The notes under the pieces are model-generated. The model did not search any database. It saw only the letters and a program-made list of their open reading frames with translations, and was not told the DNA's origin. Position numbers and translations under genes: made by a program. Below are positions 25,589 to 38,989 of a stretch of 64,000 nucleotides of DNA, in pieces. Source of the DNA: Isoetes taiwanensis (Eukaryota; Streptophyta; Lycopodiopsida; Isoetales; Isoetaceae); assembly GCA_021234155.1 (NCBI GenBank), contig JAJEKV010000014.1, positions 19,359,513 through 19,423,512 of the forward strand, in the 5' to 3' direction. Each line of letters starts with the position of its first letter. Positions within the stretch are counted from its first letter, which is position 1.

Positions 25589-28500
25589 GTAAGTTGATTG
25601 GCTTGTTTTATGTACGCCTTCTGCTTTTTCTCTTTGGATGCATTTGACGATACAATTTAGTGATTTAGAACTCTAGAAACTTTAATTTTGAGAATCAAGC
25701 ATAATGATCCCAAATATTTCTTTAAACCTCGTAGCTAATAGATTGTGTTACATTTGCTAGGGTGCCAAATGCAAAAGCCGATAGGGATATATCAATAGGC
25801 GTAGTTTCTCAATGTAGTGAATGCGACAGCTTAAGATAGGGAAATGATAGTGTTCTCTACAACGCCAATCTCATGGAAGCCTTCATTTGAGGCCCATTGC
25901 AAAGAACCTATTTCTCGCTTTAGGATTCCTAGCAAGCCTTTTGGACCTGCAAAGGTATTTGGCAGCGATTCAGTTTCTTTTACCATCTTTATATTTTTAC
26001 ATTCCCCGCTTGCCAAAAACAAGATAAAGGCATATTTTGGAGCTTATCTCACGCTATTTGGAGTCGCCAAGATTCTTTTTGTTGTAGATGTCTCACCTAA
26101 TGCAAAGAAGATCGAGCCACAAATTGCGAAATTGGTAATGCCATCCGGGCCAGGATCTTTCCAACCTGTCGCGAGTCCCCGCTGCTTGAAAAATTTTGTA
26201 AATGCTTTGGACGATTTGACATTTCCATAATGGAGGCCGTAGGATGTACATTACTAACATTTTCATTTTGATTGCAAAAGATAGTGATCTTGATGAAGAT
26301 GGACGCTACAGCTAAATAATTTCTAATTCAAAAGACATATAGTAGAAACAGAAAGTAGTAGTACGGACGGAGGAAAGTCTCATCTTCTTCGCCGCTTCTC
26401 GATGCATGTTTACCATCCCAAAGCTGACGGGTTCTCGCATCTACATGGCTTCTCGTGCGTTGCATTGGGTTTTGTTAACTATGTTTTAAAAGCTTTTGTT
26501 TACCGCAGCTTTAACAATAATGGGCCAAATCTTTTCCTTTGAAGGATTCAGTGTTTCAAGTTCGCTTATTGATCCGATCTAGCATGTCAAAGAGAAGGCG
26601 TGGCAGTCTTCGCTATAGGTCTCCACTCTTTTACATGTGTTGCTGGCGCAAACTCTCATTGTGGTAGATTCTCGGAATAACCGCCCGTATGACATTGTTT
26701 CATGGATGCCATAATAAGCTTTAGGAATACTCTTCCCTCAAGGCTAAGTTTGGGCTTGCTTTTACTTATGAATAGTCACTAATTCCCATTAGATCAGAAT
26801 CGCTATACCATTGAGATAAATAAATATCCATATGTAATTTAAAGTTTTTCTGCTCATAGAATGGTTTTTGCATGGTTTTTATAAGATGCCATAGTTCTTG
26901 AACTTTGTTCCTCGCTTTTAATGATCAGTGGATATGAAAGTCAAGTTATGACTACTTTGCATTTCACCCCCTAGTTTATAATTTCCTCGTATCTTATAAG
27001 ATCCCCTTGGATTCTTTCTAGGTCTTTTTATCCTGAGAAATAGATGTAATTGGACCGTGGCTTTTTAAACGAAAGGGTCGGGAAGTTCCCAACATGGAAG
27101 ACGATTTGCAATAGGTTATTGTGCTGAAGCATTCAAGAGCACTGGAAAAATATGTCACAAAGATTCCGTATTTTTTCTTTGCAAACATAGTAAAACCTCG
27201 CTTCTCAATTGAGTGCACTAGAGATGTCTTGTGAAGCCTATGTATTTTACCAACAACGCAGCTCAAAACATCAAGTGTTTCAATGTGTATGCTATGCCGA
27301 AGTTCTAAGCCCTCGCGGGAATGCTTCATGCTTTTCATATGGAGTGTGCTTAATCTCTTCAAGAAATGTTTTTTGCAAACAACCTATTAATCTTGCTTAA
27401 AAACATTTCTTCTAGCGGTAGCATTCCTCGCTTCGTAATCCGTGTAGCTACCACCAAAGCATGTGTAGCATTCCTCGCTATCACAATGACCGCGATTTTT
27501 AATAACCATCAACATCAGATTCAATTAGGTTTGCCAAGGCCAAGATTGGATTTTCTCCCCATTGTGCGCCTTCCACCAAATTTCTTCCTATCGCATACAA
27601 TTGAGTCCAATGGCTCAGCCTACTGTGACTTGCGCTGACTCCCCAAATAACTCTTGAACTCCGGGTTATGATTGGATACAAATGGGAGTAGGATGCGCTC
27701 CATAATATGTGTATACAAACATCTTGTGAGCAAGTTTTCTTCAAATCTTAAATAGATCTCGCTATTGAAGGTCTCAGATTTCGTTAGCTCCAACAACTTC
27801 TATTAAACACTAATAAAGATGCCGCCCATTATACAAAGCCGGGATCTTTGTTCAATTATAAAACAATGGGCACGGAAGTCTCCAAAGATCGTAAGAGAAA
27901 TACATTGATCTTCTTTTCCTCTTAGGCATAATACTCAATCTATACTTATTTGTTGATGCTGCACACTACTACATCAAGATTCCATCCAATCTTGGCTTTG
28001 GATTATATAGAAACCCATGACACGTATTCCTTAGATTTAGGCAATAATTTGGCCATAGCTTAGGAACCCTGCCAAAATAATGGTTGGTAACTCATGCCAT
28101 GTCCATGCATCTTCCATGCTACTCCATTTGGCGCATTGTATATATGTTGAGTTGCAAGGCGTGAGACCAAGTAAGATGATATTTTTACAATAAGCTCGGA
28201 TACATAATTCCAACCGGAGGTAAATAGTTGTACGATCTAGTGCGGGAATTAATTTGGATATGATCGTTGGTGGAAATGTCTGGAGTGTTTGGACAAAATT
28301 CCCAGCACAATGTTGCTCTAAAACCACTATGATTGTTGGTTATAGTCGTCATAAAGTAGAAGATGCAATGTACCATTTCCTCGGTCGATGCCTTGGCATA
28401 AGATTTCAACGTGGAATGTTGTAGACCTTATAGAAGAGGTATGGAAGGTGCTCAAGAAAATGAAGGAACATGGTGGTGATCGCTACCATTCCATTTTTTC

Positions 28501-31500
28501 GCGTACATCATTAAGCCCAAACAACATGAGCCGAGAAGACTTCCGAAAAAAAAGTGCTTTTTTTAAATGCTTATGCCATCCTACCTATAATTTATCGGGC
28601 ATCTAGGGGTCTAAGATTTGGGACTGCATGCTGGCATTGACTCCTATCCATATATTCCTCAATACTTCAAGACCTTTGCGTGCATTCATTTTCTACTTAT
28701 TTATTGCATGTTGCACATTACTACATTGCGCCCTTTAACTTGGCCGCTTCTTACCCAATGTTAAGAGAATGTTCATATTCCTTGGCCGGGTATTGTTGCC
28801 ATACATGTGAGATTAGTTACATGGAACTATTACAATGGCTATTGGTCCCAAAAACATTTTGACTTTCTAAACCTTTGACTAAGTATTTGCAAATTACAAA
28901 AGCAATGCGAATCATCATACTCAGCTCTATTGTAAAGTAATGTGTTTGAAGACATCCATGAAGTCTGGCTCTAATTCAATTTCCCCGCAAAATGTGAGAA
29001 GATACGAAGAGCCATGGCCTAAAAACTGGTTATAACTATTCCCTCAAATTTTAGGACTAGACATGGTTTGGTTTGAAGCATGTTGAATTCGGAATTGTGA
29101 TTCAATAGTAATTTTGCATACAAAAGATTGGTGACCTTGGGTTGAAAGCCGTGTTTAGAGACATGTTTGAAGCATGTTGAATCTCGAATCAGACTCAATA
29201 GTACTTGCATACAAAAGGATTGGTGACCTTTGGGTTGAAAGCCAAGTTTAGTACATCTCATTTGGCTTAAATTTATTGGTTGGACTCTATGTAGATGCTT
29301 GATCGTGAGAAAAACCAGCCCTAACATTTCCATTCTCTTCTTGGCGTAGTATTCTCTCGCTTCAAAATCCGTGTAGCCAGCCAGCCGCATCTATATGTAC
29401 CAACATCAAATTCTACTAGGTTTCCCAATTGTCACCGGGCCCTTATGCCATTTGCAGAAGGGTCGCCTTTATATAACACACATTGCTCCCGCCTTTCGCT
29501 GACAACCTCCATTTTTGTGCCAGAGTACGCGCTGTAAAGATGAGAGGATTTGCGCCGTGAAAGCATGCGCTGTAAAGATGAGAGGAAGATCTACTCTAAT
29601 AATCTTGTGTCTAAATATTTCTCAAATTGGTAGCAATAATCGCTTTAAAATAAAGAAAATGTGTTTGTTATTGGTGCAATATTTCTAAGTTCAATCGTGT
29701 TGTTGCTTTTGTTGCTCAACATCCCGCCAATTTGATATATATCACAGAAATGCTAATTTTACTCTGTCAGTTGTGTTGTTCTTAATGGGCAACTTTGATT
29801 GTAGGTGTTCCTGAATAAAAAGTCCTGGCCCAAAAGGACATTGTTTCATGGATGTATAATAAGCTTGTTTGAATAATCGCTTCCTGCCTTTAAGTTTGGG
29901 CTTGCTTTACTATGAATACTCGCCTAATTTCCCATTAGCCTCAGAATCACATATAATGAGTATAATTTTCTTAAGGATTAAGTTTCTCTTTATAGTGCAA
30001 TCCACACGAAAATATCGATGGGCCTCGCCCAATAAGAATTAAAATAACGTGGTTGTCGTTAGCTCTGGCAGAGCTTATGCATACCATGGTAACTTGAAAG
30101 CAAATCACCGGATTAGTTTGAAAGAAATTCGTAGATAATATTATTTTGTGATCTTCCTTTGAGTTCGAGCTACTATGACAGTTGTGGAGTGGAGAATATA
30201 AATCATATGCAAGGCAGAAGATTGATTGAGTCCCGTACTTGAGGTAATCTATGATCTTGAATCTGTGGAAAAAAACTTTGTTTAGCTCTAAGGCAGTTAC
30301 TTTGTTTAGCTCTAATGCAGTTGCTATGTGAGCGTATAAAGTTGTTACGAGCTTTTCAAGAGATTTAAACTTTACGAGCTTACGAGCTTTCTAAAGTTGT
30401 TACGGTCCTTTTGTATTGGTTAGAATTGCAATAAACTAGACCTTAATTAATATTGGCAAATCCAATATAGTCTTCGTGGTTAAATGCATCGAAGGTTGAG
30501 ATATGGCTTTGCCTACAAGTATAGATTGTCAACATTTCAATGCATGTCGAAACATGGAAGTGGAGTAAATTTATATATCAAGTGATCTAAAAAAATTCCA
30601 AAAATTACTACTTTGTGTCTTCCATGCAGGTGCAGACTAAAGTATTTTTCAAACCGTGTTGGTTTATGAAGTTTTTCAAACCTTATATTCATTTTTCTCT
30701 TTGTTCACAATGTGATTTCAGTGATGCAACTTCTCTTCATTTATGCATCATGATGCATTGCCAAATCTTGAATAATGGAGGAAACACCATATATAGAGGA
30801 ATAATATTCGATGAATACCTATTGTAGATAGAAAAACAAATGTGTTGTGCTGCAAAATAACAAATTTGGTTGAATACCGAACTAATATCTATCTGTTCTT
30901 TTTATTGACAAGGCAACGAATAGAATAGAATAGAATAGTTTTTTTAACGTCCACGAAGACCAATAGGTCATGGGACCCATACAATGGGCTAGTACAATCA
31001 TTACTACTAGGATTAAAAAACTGGCCTCGTAGGTTTTCAAGGGAAAACCTTTGCGAATGTAGATGATAATGGTAGACAAGCTTAGATAATGACTAATCGA
31101 GGGCCCGCGAATGCGACGCTTATCTAGAACCCGGGCATGTATAATGCCAAGTCATGCAATGCATGGTACCGAGAAGTTGTGGAAGCGCGGAATGGAATGC
31201 TAAGGTCAAAAATGATTCCGGATCATCTCAAAAGCGTGGCAACCGTGGCGAGTATGGCTTTCATCTTCACAACTGTGAACCGCAACAGGCACATAGTGTC
31301 TTCGCCAAGGCAAATTCGCGCCGCCTCCCATCTACCCAACATTCTCGGCCTCCCAACATTATGTATTTCTCAACATCTTCTCTAGGAGCAATACCATCAT
31401 CTTCTTGGAGCAATAACAAGACCCAAGATAACATAAACATAAAATGCCAATTTCATAATAAAATTTATTATTGAAAAATTGGGGCGCTTTGGCGAACAAT

Positions 31501-33339
31501 GTGAAGACTACTATTCTTAAAACAAACGTCATCAGCCATGGGCTTCTATCACGCATAATGATCCAAAAAAGGAATAAATAAATGACTACAAAGAAGTCAC
31601 TAATGGTGCATGATCTAGAAGCTACAGTCCAACTCATATATGAAATAAAGTTGGTGTTTCGAATAACACTCCTTTGCCAAGTTTAATTATTTACCTGGCG
31701 AATCTCTTTCCTCGACTTAATTCTTGGCACCAAACTTCTTAGATAATCGCATTGTTTTAAGCTTGATTTTACACCCCTCTAGATGCATGAGGGATATCCG
31801 CTTCTACTATGTTCCCAAATATATTTGCTCATCGCTAGTATGATTGTTCTTAATGCACATAAATAATTGTGCCATATAATTTGTATATATAAAAGTTCCT
31901 CGAAGATCGCTCTACCAAATGGTGCAAGTAGAGATGATCAAGTATTGAGTTTATGCAAACCGGCAATCAATTGCATATGATCCATTTCCTCCCGCGGATG
32001 ATGCCGCCATTGCATGCTAAGAAAGCACGAAGCCCACGCGGAAGGATAGACATTTTATGTCCTGGGCCAAAAACATTCACCGGATTCATGTTGTTGATGA
32101 GAAGTCTTTGTTGTGGAGAAGCTACCTTGTGACACATCATTGTTCTGCTTTTGTTGTTGAGCCAGAGAATTACTCTACTCAAAGATGCGGTGGCTTGTGG
32201 AGAATATCTCTGAGGACTCCAAACGCTACCGCTTATATGTTTTAAAAAATTTTAAGCTTACGATGGCATGACATCGGTGGTTATTTGTTGTTGAGCCGTA
32301 GAATTGCTTCACCCAAAGATGTATGGGTTTGTGGAGAATATCTCTTTGAGGGCTCCAAACGATGCTGTTTATATCTTTAAAGGTTTGTACGCTCACGTAT
32401 GGAGATAAGACTCCTACAATGATTTAAATTGTTAATTGTTCTTCTAAAGTGTTTATAGATATAAAGGAATCGATGGTTACTGGCTAAATATTTTGTCATC
32501 TATCTTGACTAGAAAAGTGCTCACTTCTTCGGTTGCTTACCTCAAAACTTGCTTGACCATACAGACACGCTCTATTTTAGAAGATAGAGGATGTTGGGAA
32601 CAATTGTTTATTTCTAAACCCTTAGTCCTTTATTTTTTTGGTTATTACGAGTTACCATGCTTTAATGTCAGTTACCTTAAGGCAAAGATATGTCCTCTAC
32701 CCTTTATTTTTAAGCCTTACTTTAAGGTAGTTATCTCAAGGCAAAATGAGAACTATTTATTTTCTTACCTTTACTGCCCACTATCTTAAGCCTTCAATTG
32801 AGCTTTGGTTTTTGCAATTCAAGGCTATAGCTGTTTGATGCATTGTGTATTTCATGGATAAGGATAAGAAAACAATATTCTACGAAAAAATATCTTTCAT
32901 ATATGCATTGTTTGTTTAGAAAAATGGTCTTACAACATGTTCCATATGGGTATGTATCACTTCTATGGATAAATCCTTATTATCGCTAAATCCGCCGATC
33001 AACACAAAAATATATGAATGAAATTCACCACCATGATGTAGAACCCTAAAAAATAAAATGAATGAAATTCGACTGTTCATGATGGGATCCCTAAATGAAA
33101 TGCCTACTGCATAAAACTACATCAGAAACCTTTAATTCAAATGCTCTACCAAGCACAATGGAAATATTGCAATTTCAAGAAATTTAGAGTAAAAAAAAGA
33201 AAAAAGGGCTATGATTTTGTAAAGCATTTGATTGTCTTAAGGCTTGCTCATGTGCCAAAAAGAAGTGAAAAGAAAGAAGTTAGATGATAGGAGAATTTTG
33301 GTAATCTCCTTTATTTTATCCCATTGATAGTACAAAACT

Positions 33340-33341
<2 letters not shown>
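25589..33341. other. Possible intron or intergenic DNA after the SUF4-like exon
   Basis: No further exon of the zinc-finger gene is recognisable. Local structure: a unit of about 95 bases repeated at 29,061-29,160 and 29,166-29,256, a unit of about 130 bases repeated at 32,130-32,260 and 32,275-32,400, and about 55 bases repeated near 33,000-33,090. A block of about 140 bases at 26,670-26,800 recurs at 29,830-29,960. Open frames up to about 125 codons occur (for example 29,019-29,390 minus) but lie over the tandem repeats and are not kept in the other arm. If this is intron 1, elements A-C sit inside or beyond the gene. Confidence 0.4.

Positions 33342-33402
<61 letters not shown>
33342..33402. 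repeat. (TA)n tract at outer end of element A
   Basis: About 58 bases of TA between single-copy-like DNA and repeat R' of element A. It marks the insertion boundary. Confidence 0.95.
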
Positions 33403-36173
33403 TCTTCTTCTCGCTAGGGTCTAATCTAGCCTAAGTTTTATATACTCCACACTTGACTACCTCGGCCAAAGTACATGAGAATTTCTCGCCCGCACTACCC
33501 AGGTTCCTCGAGCACTCTCTGCTCTTGTATTAGTATTATTAATGCAAAATGTGAGTACAATCAAAGTTCGCCTTTTATTGTAATAAAGCATACTGATTCT
33601 TACCATGTGCATGGCAGTATACAGGTCTCCAAGCTTGATGTAATCCCACCCTTGATTCAGCCCCGACTTCATATCATGTGCTTTATCTATGGTAGTTTAG
33701 AAGCTGGAATCCAAATGGTGCCAGAGTCATGTGTACATACCGCTCAACTTATATCTATTTATCAATTGCAAAGGTTAAGACCATATTTAGCCAAAGATCT
33801 AGCCCAATTTTATCTCAAATTTCAGTGATGCATGTAAAGAATTAAATCATAGCTTGACTTTTGCCTTATTATTTCAATCTAATAATATAGCCGCATTCTA
33901 CAAGCTTTAACTTATTAGGTCCCGATTCACCAAAAACCTTGGCCACAATAGGTTTACATCCCCTATGTAACCATAAATTAGTCCCCCTCGGATTTCTCAG
34001 ATAAATTTCAGCATGTGTACTCTTAGATTAATCAAGTAATTAATGCAAAAAGAAGGGTATTTTCCCCTGCAATCATGTTTAAGTATTCTCAAAATGTTAC
34101 AACAACCTATTTAGCTTCGTAGTATTTAGCATAAAGACATGCCACGCTGCACTTTCAAAATCATATGTCTTTGTCTAGAGTATCAGCTATGTATGTATAA
34201 TTGCCGTAAACATCTAATTTACGATGCATATTCATATGTCAAAAGCAAAAAGAAAATGTAGTGATCCTTTAATCAAATCAAGTAAAATTTTCCAATTTGA
34301 AAGGTACTTGCATCGGCCCAAAGTTCAAACTTCCTATGAACATCCACAAAATAGAGTAGGCGGGAGCTCCACGTTACCCGCAGCTGTAAACTGCACTCCT
34401 TACATTACAAGAATTTGGTAAAGAGGGAGAGGGCCGCCGTAAGCATGGGAGTGAATCCCTGCTTATCCTGGGCCTCTTTAAATTTTACGACATGCGCAGG
34501 ATGAGCATAGTATAGAAAGCTTTAATCAAAAATATAAGTACTCTAAAAATCGTAAAGATAAAATTACTCCATGTGTGATAGAATACAATGCCAAAGTCAC
34601 CGCTACATCAAGATCTCAGATAAGGCTTAAAACTCGCGAGATATAAAGCGTAATCCACGCTCTTATACCCGCTGGTTTACGCCACCAGGGTGCTCTTCAC
34701 CCCTAAATAATCATGTGCGCTTCTTCGCAAGAAATGCTATGCATAGGCATTTCCTCCAATGCAATCGTAAAACAAGCATTTTCTCTTATGTTGAAAGTCG
34801 GAATCAAGTCCTAACCTTTCGATGTTAATAAAACACAAACATAATCATCTCTATGTGAAAAACCAAGACTATGATTTTGTATAAAACCTATGCCACAAAG
34901 ATGTTTCTATGGTCGAAAATGCCTAAACCTTCTTCATAAGCATTTTTTAGAGAAGGTTTTGATCATGCACATTTTGGTTATGTAGCTTTAGGAGTCGGAA
35001 TCAAGGATATATTACAACTATTTCTATTCATACGTACCTAGAAATCAAAACTACATCTATGTTTTGACCTCTGCGATGTGTTTCTGGCCCAGATCCAATG
35101 GTAGTTATGGTCTCCAGCTTTAGCATTTGTCACCGGATCTGCCATCGGATTGTTGTACATAGGATCACGGTCCTAGATGCTCCAAATTTCCAGCATTTGT
35201 CGCTATTTTGTAGACATTTCATAATGACATTTGCTGCCCTCAGTTGTTCTTATTTTTACTATGCATTTCGCTAGCGAATCGCTTTGGTAAATTCCTTCTT
35301 TATTCTTGGAACTGTGTGGTCCGCTAGCTCCACGCCTTAGGTCCCATTGTCTCGCATGCATCAAGATGCCCTAAGATTAGTGTCGGTTACCAAGAAAGCA
35401 AGGAAAGCAAGGCCGGAAATCGTAATTTCTAATGTAAAAACGCATTGAAAGACAAGTGACAAAATGCCTTGTCGATTTGCCGCTGCATAAGGCCATTGAA
35501 TAACTTAGGCTCTTATAATAAATCTACCATGGGAGATCTCTCCTATATTTGGTCTAAGACTCAAGGGATCCAGCACCGGAGCATTAATTGGGCCCTCTAG
35601 TATTGAGGCCATTATATTTAGGCATCTTAGATAATCAATTTAATAGGTGAAGTGGCATATTTTAGAGATATCGTGGAAGTGACATAGATACTGCTAATGC
35701 AATGCAATGCAATGTCAAAGGATTTTATTATTAGCAAACGACCAAATTTTGCTAAACAACCAAGTAAATGAATGACTAGATAGATGACGGTAAAAACATG
35801 CTATGTCGCTTTTCACGCTTTACCCGCTATTCCAACCTTAATTTAGATTCTATAAATGGCGCGCATTTCTTGCCTTGTACATTTAGGGAGATAGCCCTTT
35901 GATATTCTATGCCCCATCGCTCAATATCAGATTTAAAATTACTTCATGTTCTATTTCATGACAAGAAGTGGCCAGGTTTTTACCCTTCTATTTGGTCTAT
36001 TAAGCTCAGCCTAATTTGCATAGAGAATAAGTCCATCCTCGCCTTCCTACCGCATGCATGCAAAGGCAGCTTCTTGTATGGACGCGGCCAAGGCTTTATC
36101 CTTCTATTTGCCCATATTAAATTTTACTCGCCATAAGTTTTGCATAGTTATTAAGTCCATCCGGCTCTACCGG
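33403..36173 (-). repeat. Element A repeat R' (3' LTR-like copy)
   Basis: Read on the minus strand, this follows the AT tract at 36,174 and repeats the sequence of 40,871-44,084, without its 417-base insertion. It ends in (TA)n at 33,402. The conserved hairpin is at about 34,355-34,482. There is no intact gene. Confidence 0.8.
34355..34482 (-). ncRNA. Conserved intronic hairpin, element A R'
   Basis: On the minus strand it reads TTTAAAGAGG, a small internal hairpin, GCTTAC, CCCTC, TTTACCAAATTC, TGTAA and GAGCTCC. It corresponds to the structured element of B and C, although this copy is noisy. Confidence 0.4.
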
Positions 36174-36300
36174 ATATATATTTATATTTATATATTTATA
36201 TATGTAAGCCTACCTCCTACCGGAAGTAGGCCCCTCGAATCTTGCAAAAGTAATAATGCTAGGTTGAGTAGGGAACCTAGCATTTTACGCTAGGACCCTA
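36174..36300 (-). other. Element A 3' end: AT tract, GGTAGGAGGTAGG tail and hairpins
   Basis: On the minus strand, a hairpin built on CTAGCGTAAAATGCTAGG is followed by CCTACTTCCGGTAGGAGGTAGG (itself a CCTAC/GTAGG stem) and then a TATATAAATATA tract that leads into R'. The same tail (GGTAGGAGGTAGG then TATATAAATATAAATA) closes element C at 61,799-61,840. That identifies this as the element's 3' terminus. Confidence 0.65.
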
Positions 36301-36389
36301 CTCACCCGATAAATAAAAGCCCGAAAGTTTGTAGATAAAGCAAGGGAAAGCAAGGGAAACAAGGAAAGTGCACGTTTTTTAGAATTTTG

Positions 36390-38480
36390 ATAAGGTCCTT
36401 TGCTAGGAACCTAAGTCCGGGAAATTCTTGTTCAAATTACCATGGTAACATTTAGTAGAATAGTCTTATGATCAAAGCCATTTTCTACAAATCCATCCAC
36501 GATCACCTTAAATCGGCCGGTTAGCGTCTGGAATTGCTATGTGTATAAAGACAAGGCATAACTTGTGAACAAATCACCTTCTTTGGCTTTGGAAATAGGG
36601 CGGCGACTATCCATAAGCACATACTTTTTGCAACAAAGGGTAGTGAGTCCCTTTTGTGTCATACTTGGAGGTTTTAAACAGCCCAAAGGCTAGCATCTAT
36701 AATTCTGATTTTCATGTTGGAAAAAATTGAAACATAAAGTCAATTCTTTCTTGTGGTGTGTTCCCAATGAAATTAGAGGTCTCCCTCTTTAATTTCCAGG
36801 CAGTCCATGTTGTAAATGCATATCCTTGAAGTTTTATCAAAAAGGAGAACTCATAAGGATTTCCACAATTTATTAGTAACAGATCGTCCATATATCTAAA
36901 TGAATCTTTGAATCTCTCTATTTCCTTGTATCTTCACATTACTGGCTAGATTAAAGAATAAAGTGTACTTCATACCAAGCTAGGAATAAGTTACCAATTG
37001 GGAGAACAAAAAATCCCATTGGTATTCCAACTGCTTGTCTCCAAGGCGATTAGTTGTTACACAATAGCAGGTTTCTAGCGACCACACATTCATGATGCGG
37101 AATTCCTCACATGTTATTTGGTTCCGGCACTCAGGTTGTTTACCTCACGGTGTCCCATTTAGTGATGAAAGAACCATTCCCGGATCTGAATTTGTTTAAA
37201 GAATAGCTTAGTTTTAGGGTTCATTTTTCCTTTGAAAGTGAAATCTTTGTTGCAATCACTTTTTTCCATGATGGAACAAAGGCCATCCTCACCCTCCGGT
37301 GAGGATTGATTCAAAGCACTTTGTGATGTCGGCCCACATAAACAACGTGGATCTTTTGGTAAATTCAAAGATACTTGATAGATGGAGTCGACAAGCCCAG
37401 GTTAAAATTTGAAACCTTTTTAAGGCAAAATATTCTCACATTTTTGCATAAATCCTAGTGTCTAGCGTAAACATCAATGATGTTTTCAGTCCTTGGGACA
37501 CAAGATTAGCTATTCGAAAAAAACGGATCCATGGGCATTTGTGGCGATCCATCTAAAGTTGTTTTTGTGCTTTGTAGATGCATAATAAATATGGTAGTCG
37601 AGGTGCATCCTCAGTTAGTATTCTATAGGGATGAACTCAGAAATGCTAATCTCATTTCTTTTTTGTATCTCATTATTTGGAACCACTGGAAATGAAGTCT
37701 TTCTTGCCCAGACAGTCAAAGCTAGGCTTTTTAAGCCAAGAGCGGACACATGAAGCTGGGATTGTTTGTTGGCTTTATCCCTCGCCACATATAAGTTTTC
37801 TTGATCCATTCGGCGAGTTCTTGATAGCATCTTCATAGTCTTCAAGAACATAATGGGAAAACTTACCTTTGTGGCTGCTATGATATGCTTTTAGCATCAA
37901 GAACTCTCTCTCTAAATCTTTGTTTCAATCGGTTGCATGGCTTTGTGGTCTAGGTCTTTAATATCTAGGACCATTATGTTGACCATGAGAAAGGAATGGA
38001 GGCCTTCCAAGACGGCGTTCAAGCATTCATTGATATCCATCCTCACGTGAGGAATGTGATTGAGACCTTTCTTTAGAAGGTTCCTTAAATTTACGTTTTA
38101 CGATAATGTTTGAAGTCCGTAGTCGGTGAAACGTGCCCATCTTTGCTTGTCAATATAGTCTACCGGGGGATTGGTTAGGCGGGGGCATTTGGGAACTTTC
38201 TTGTCAACAAATGTGTGGAGCGGTTTATAGATAAGGTCGAGAAAGTTTGGGACAGTATTTCCAGCTGAACATTGTATCTCTAACGGCATCAAGGCCAATC
38301 TCCCCAAAATAAGTAGGAATGATGTGATTCAGAACATCCCTGATACGAATGGCATCCATGAGTTTGGAACAGTAGGTGATATGCACAATGCGTTTGCTTT
38401 CACCCTCTGTTGGTTTTTTTATGTAAATTCGATTGTTGAATGTCCATTTCCGACCACCTAGGTTCGGTTGCATCGTGTCG
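36390..38480 (-). pseudogene. Element A ORF2, Penelope-like reverse transcriptase, frame-broken
   Basis: The minus strand carries, in order, the N-terminal segment VHITYCSKLMDAIRI (about 38,370), a GEIGLDAVRDT piece matching the B protein, a DPRC-region piece where one indel hides the motif A aspartate (about 37,330), the GIPMGF palm motif (about 37,015), and the RYMDD-equivalent (about 36,890). The order and spacing match ORF2 of B and C. At least six frame breaks are visible. Because the mirror copy breaks elsewhere, the genomic gene may be less damaged than it looks. Nothing resembling a GIY-YIG domain follows the RT. Confidence 0.65.
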
Positions 38481-38989
38481 ATTTCGATTCTGTGGGACTC
38501 GAAGAATAAGCACTAAGGGTGGACAAGTGCGCTACCTAAGCCTAGTTTTAAGAAAACTAAGATAACTTAAGATAAAAATGTTAAATCATTCCAACCCGCT
38601 TATAGGTGGATGTGCGGGTGTTGAAGGAGCATTCAAAGCTGCTCCAAATGTCTATGCCCTTCAAAGCGGATCGTAAATAGTCAAAGAAGCGATGGCGACC
38701 AATTCTAAAAATACTAGCCATCATGTAGTTTAGCGAATGTCCGTTTTAATCTATTATGTTAATTATCTAATTCTATACTGGTTTAGCAGCCTATTTTTTT
38801 AGCATTAAGCGGGATGTATGGAGGTATTAATAATCAGCCAACTAAAATAGAGCTATTATTTTATGGTATATATGCCCGGATAAGCATCTAGAGAAGCGTG
38901 TTAAGCGAAAAATGTAATCATGTTACTAACCTCTTTATAAGTCATCAAGGTCCCGCGATTTTAGAGGGTGCAAGTAAGCCCAGTGGTGA

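Noticed and set aside
25844-26230. A 128-codon open frame downstream of the SUF4-like exon
   Set aside because: The mirror copy does not keep the frame, it does not resemble later SUF4 exons, and an overlapping frame runs on the other strand. Probably chance.
29019-29390. A 123-codon open frame on the minus strand
   Set aside because: It covers tandem repeats of about 95 bases and is interrupted in the other arm.
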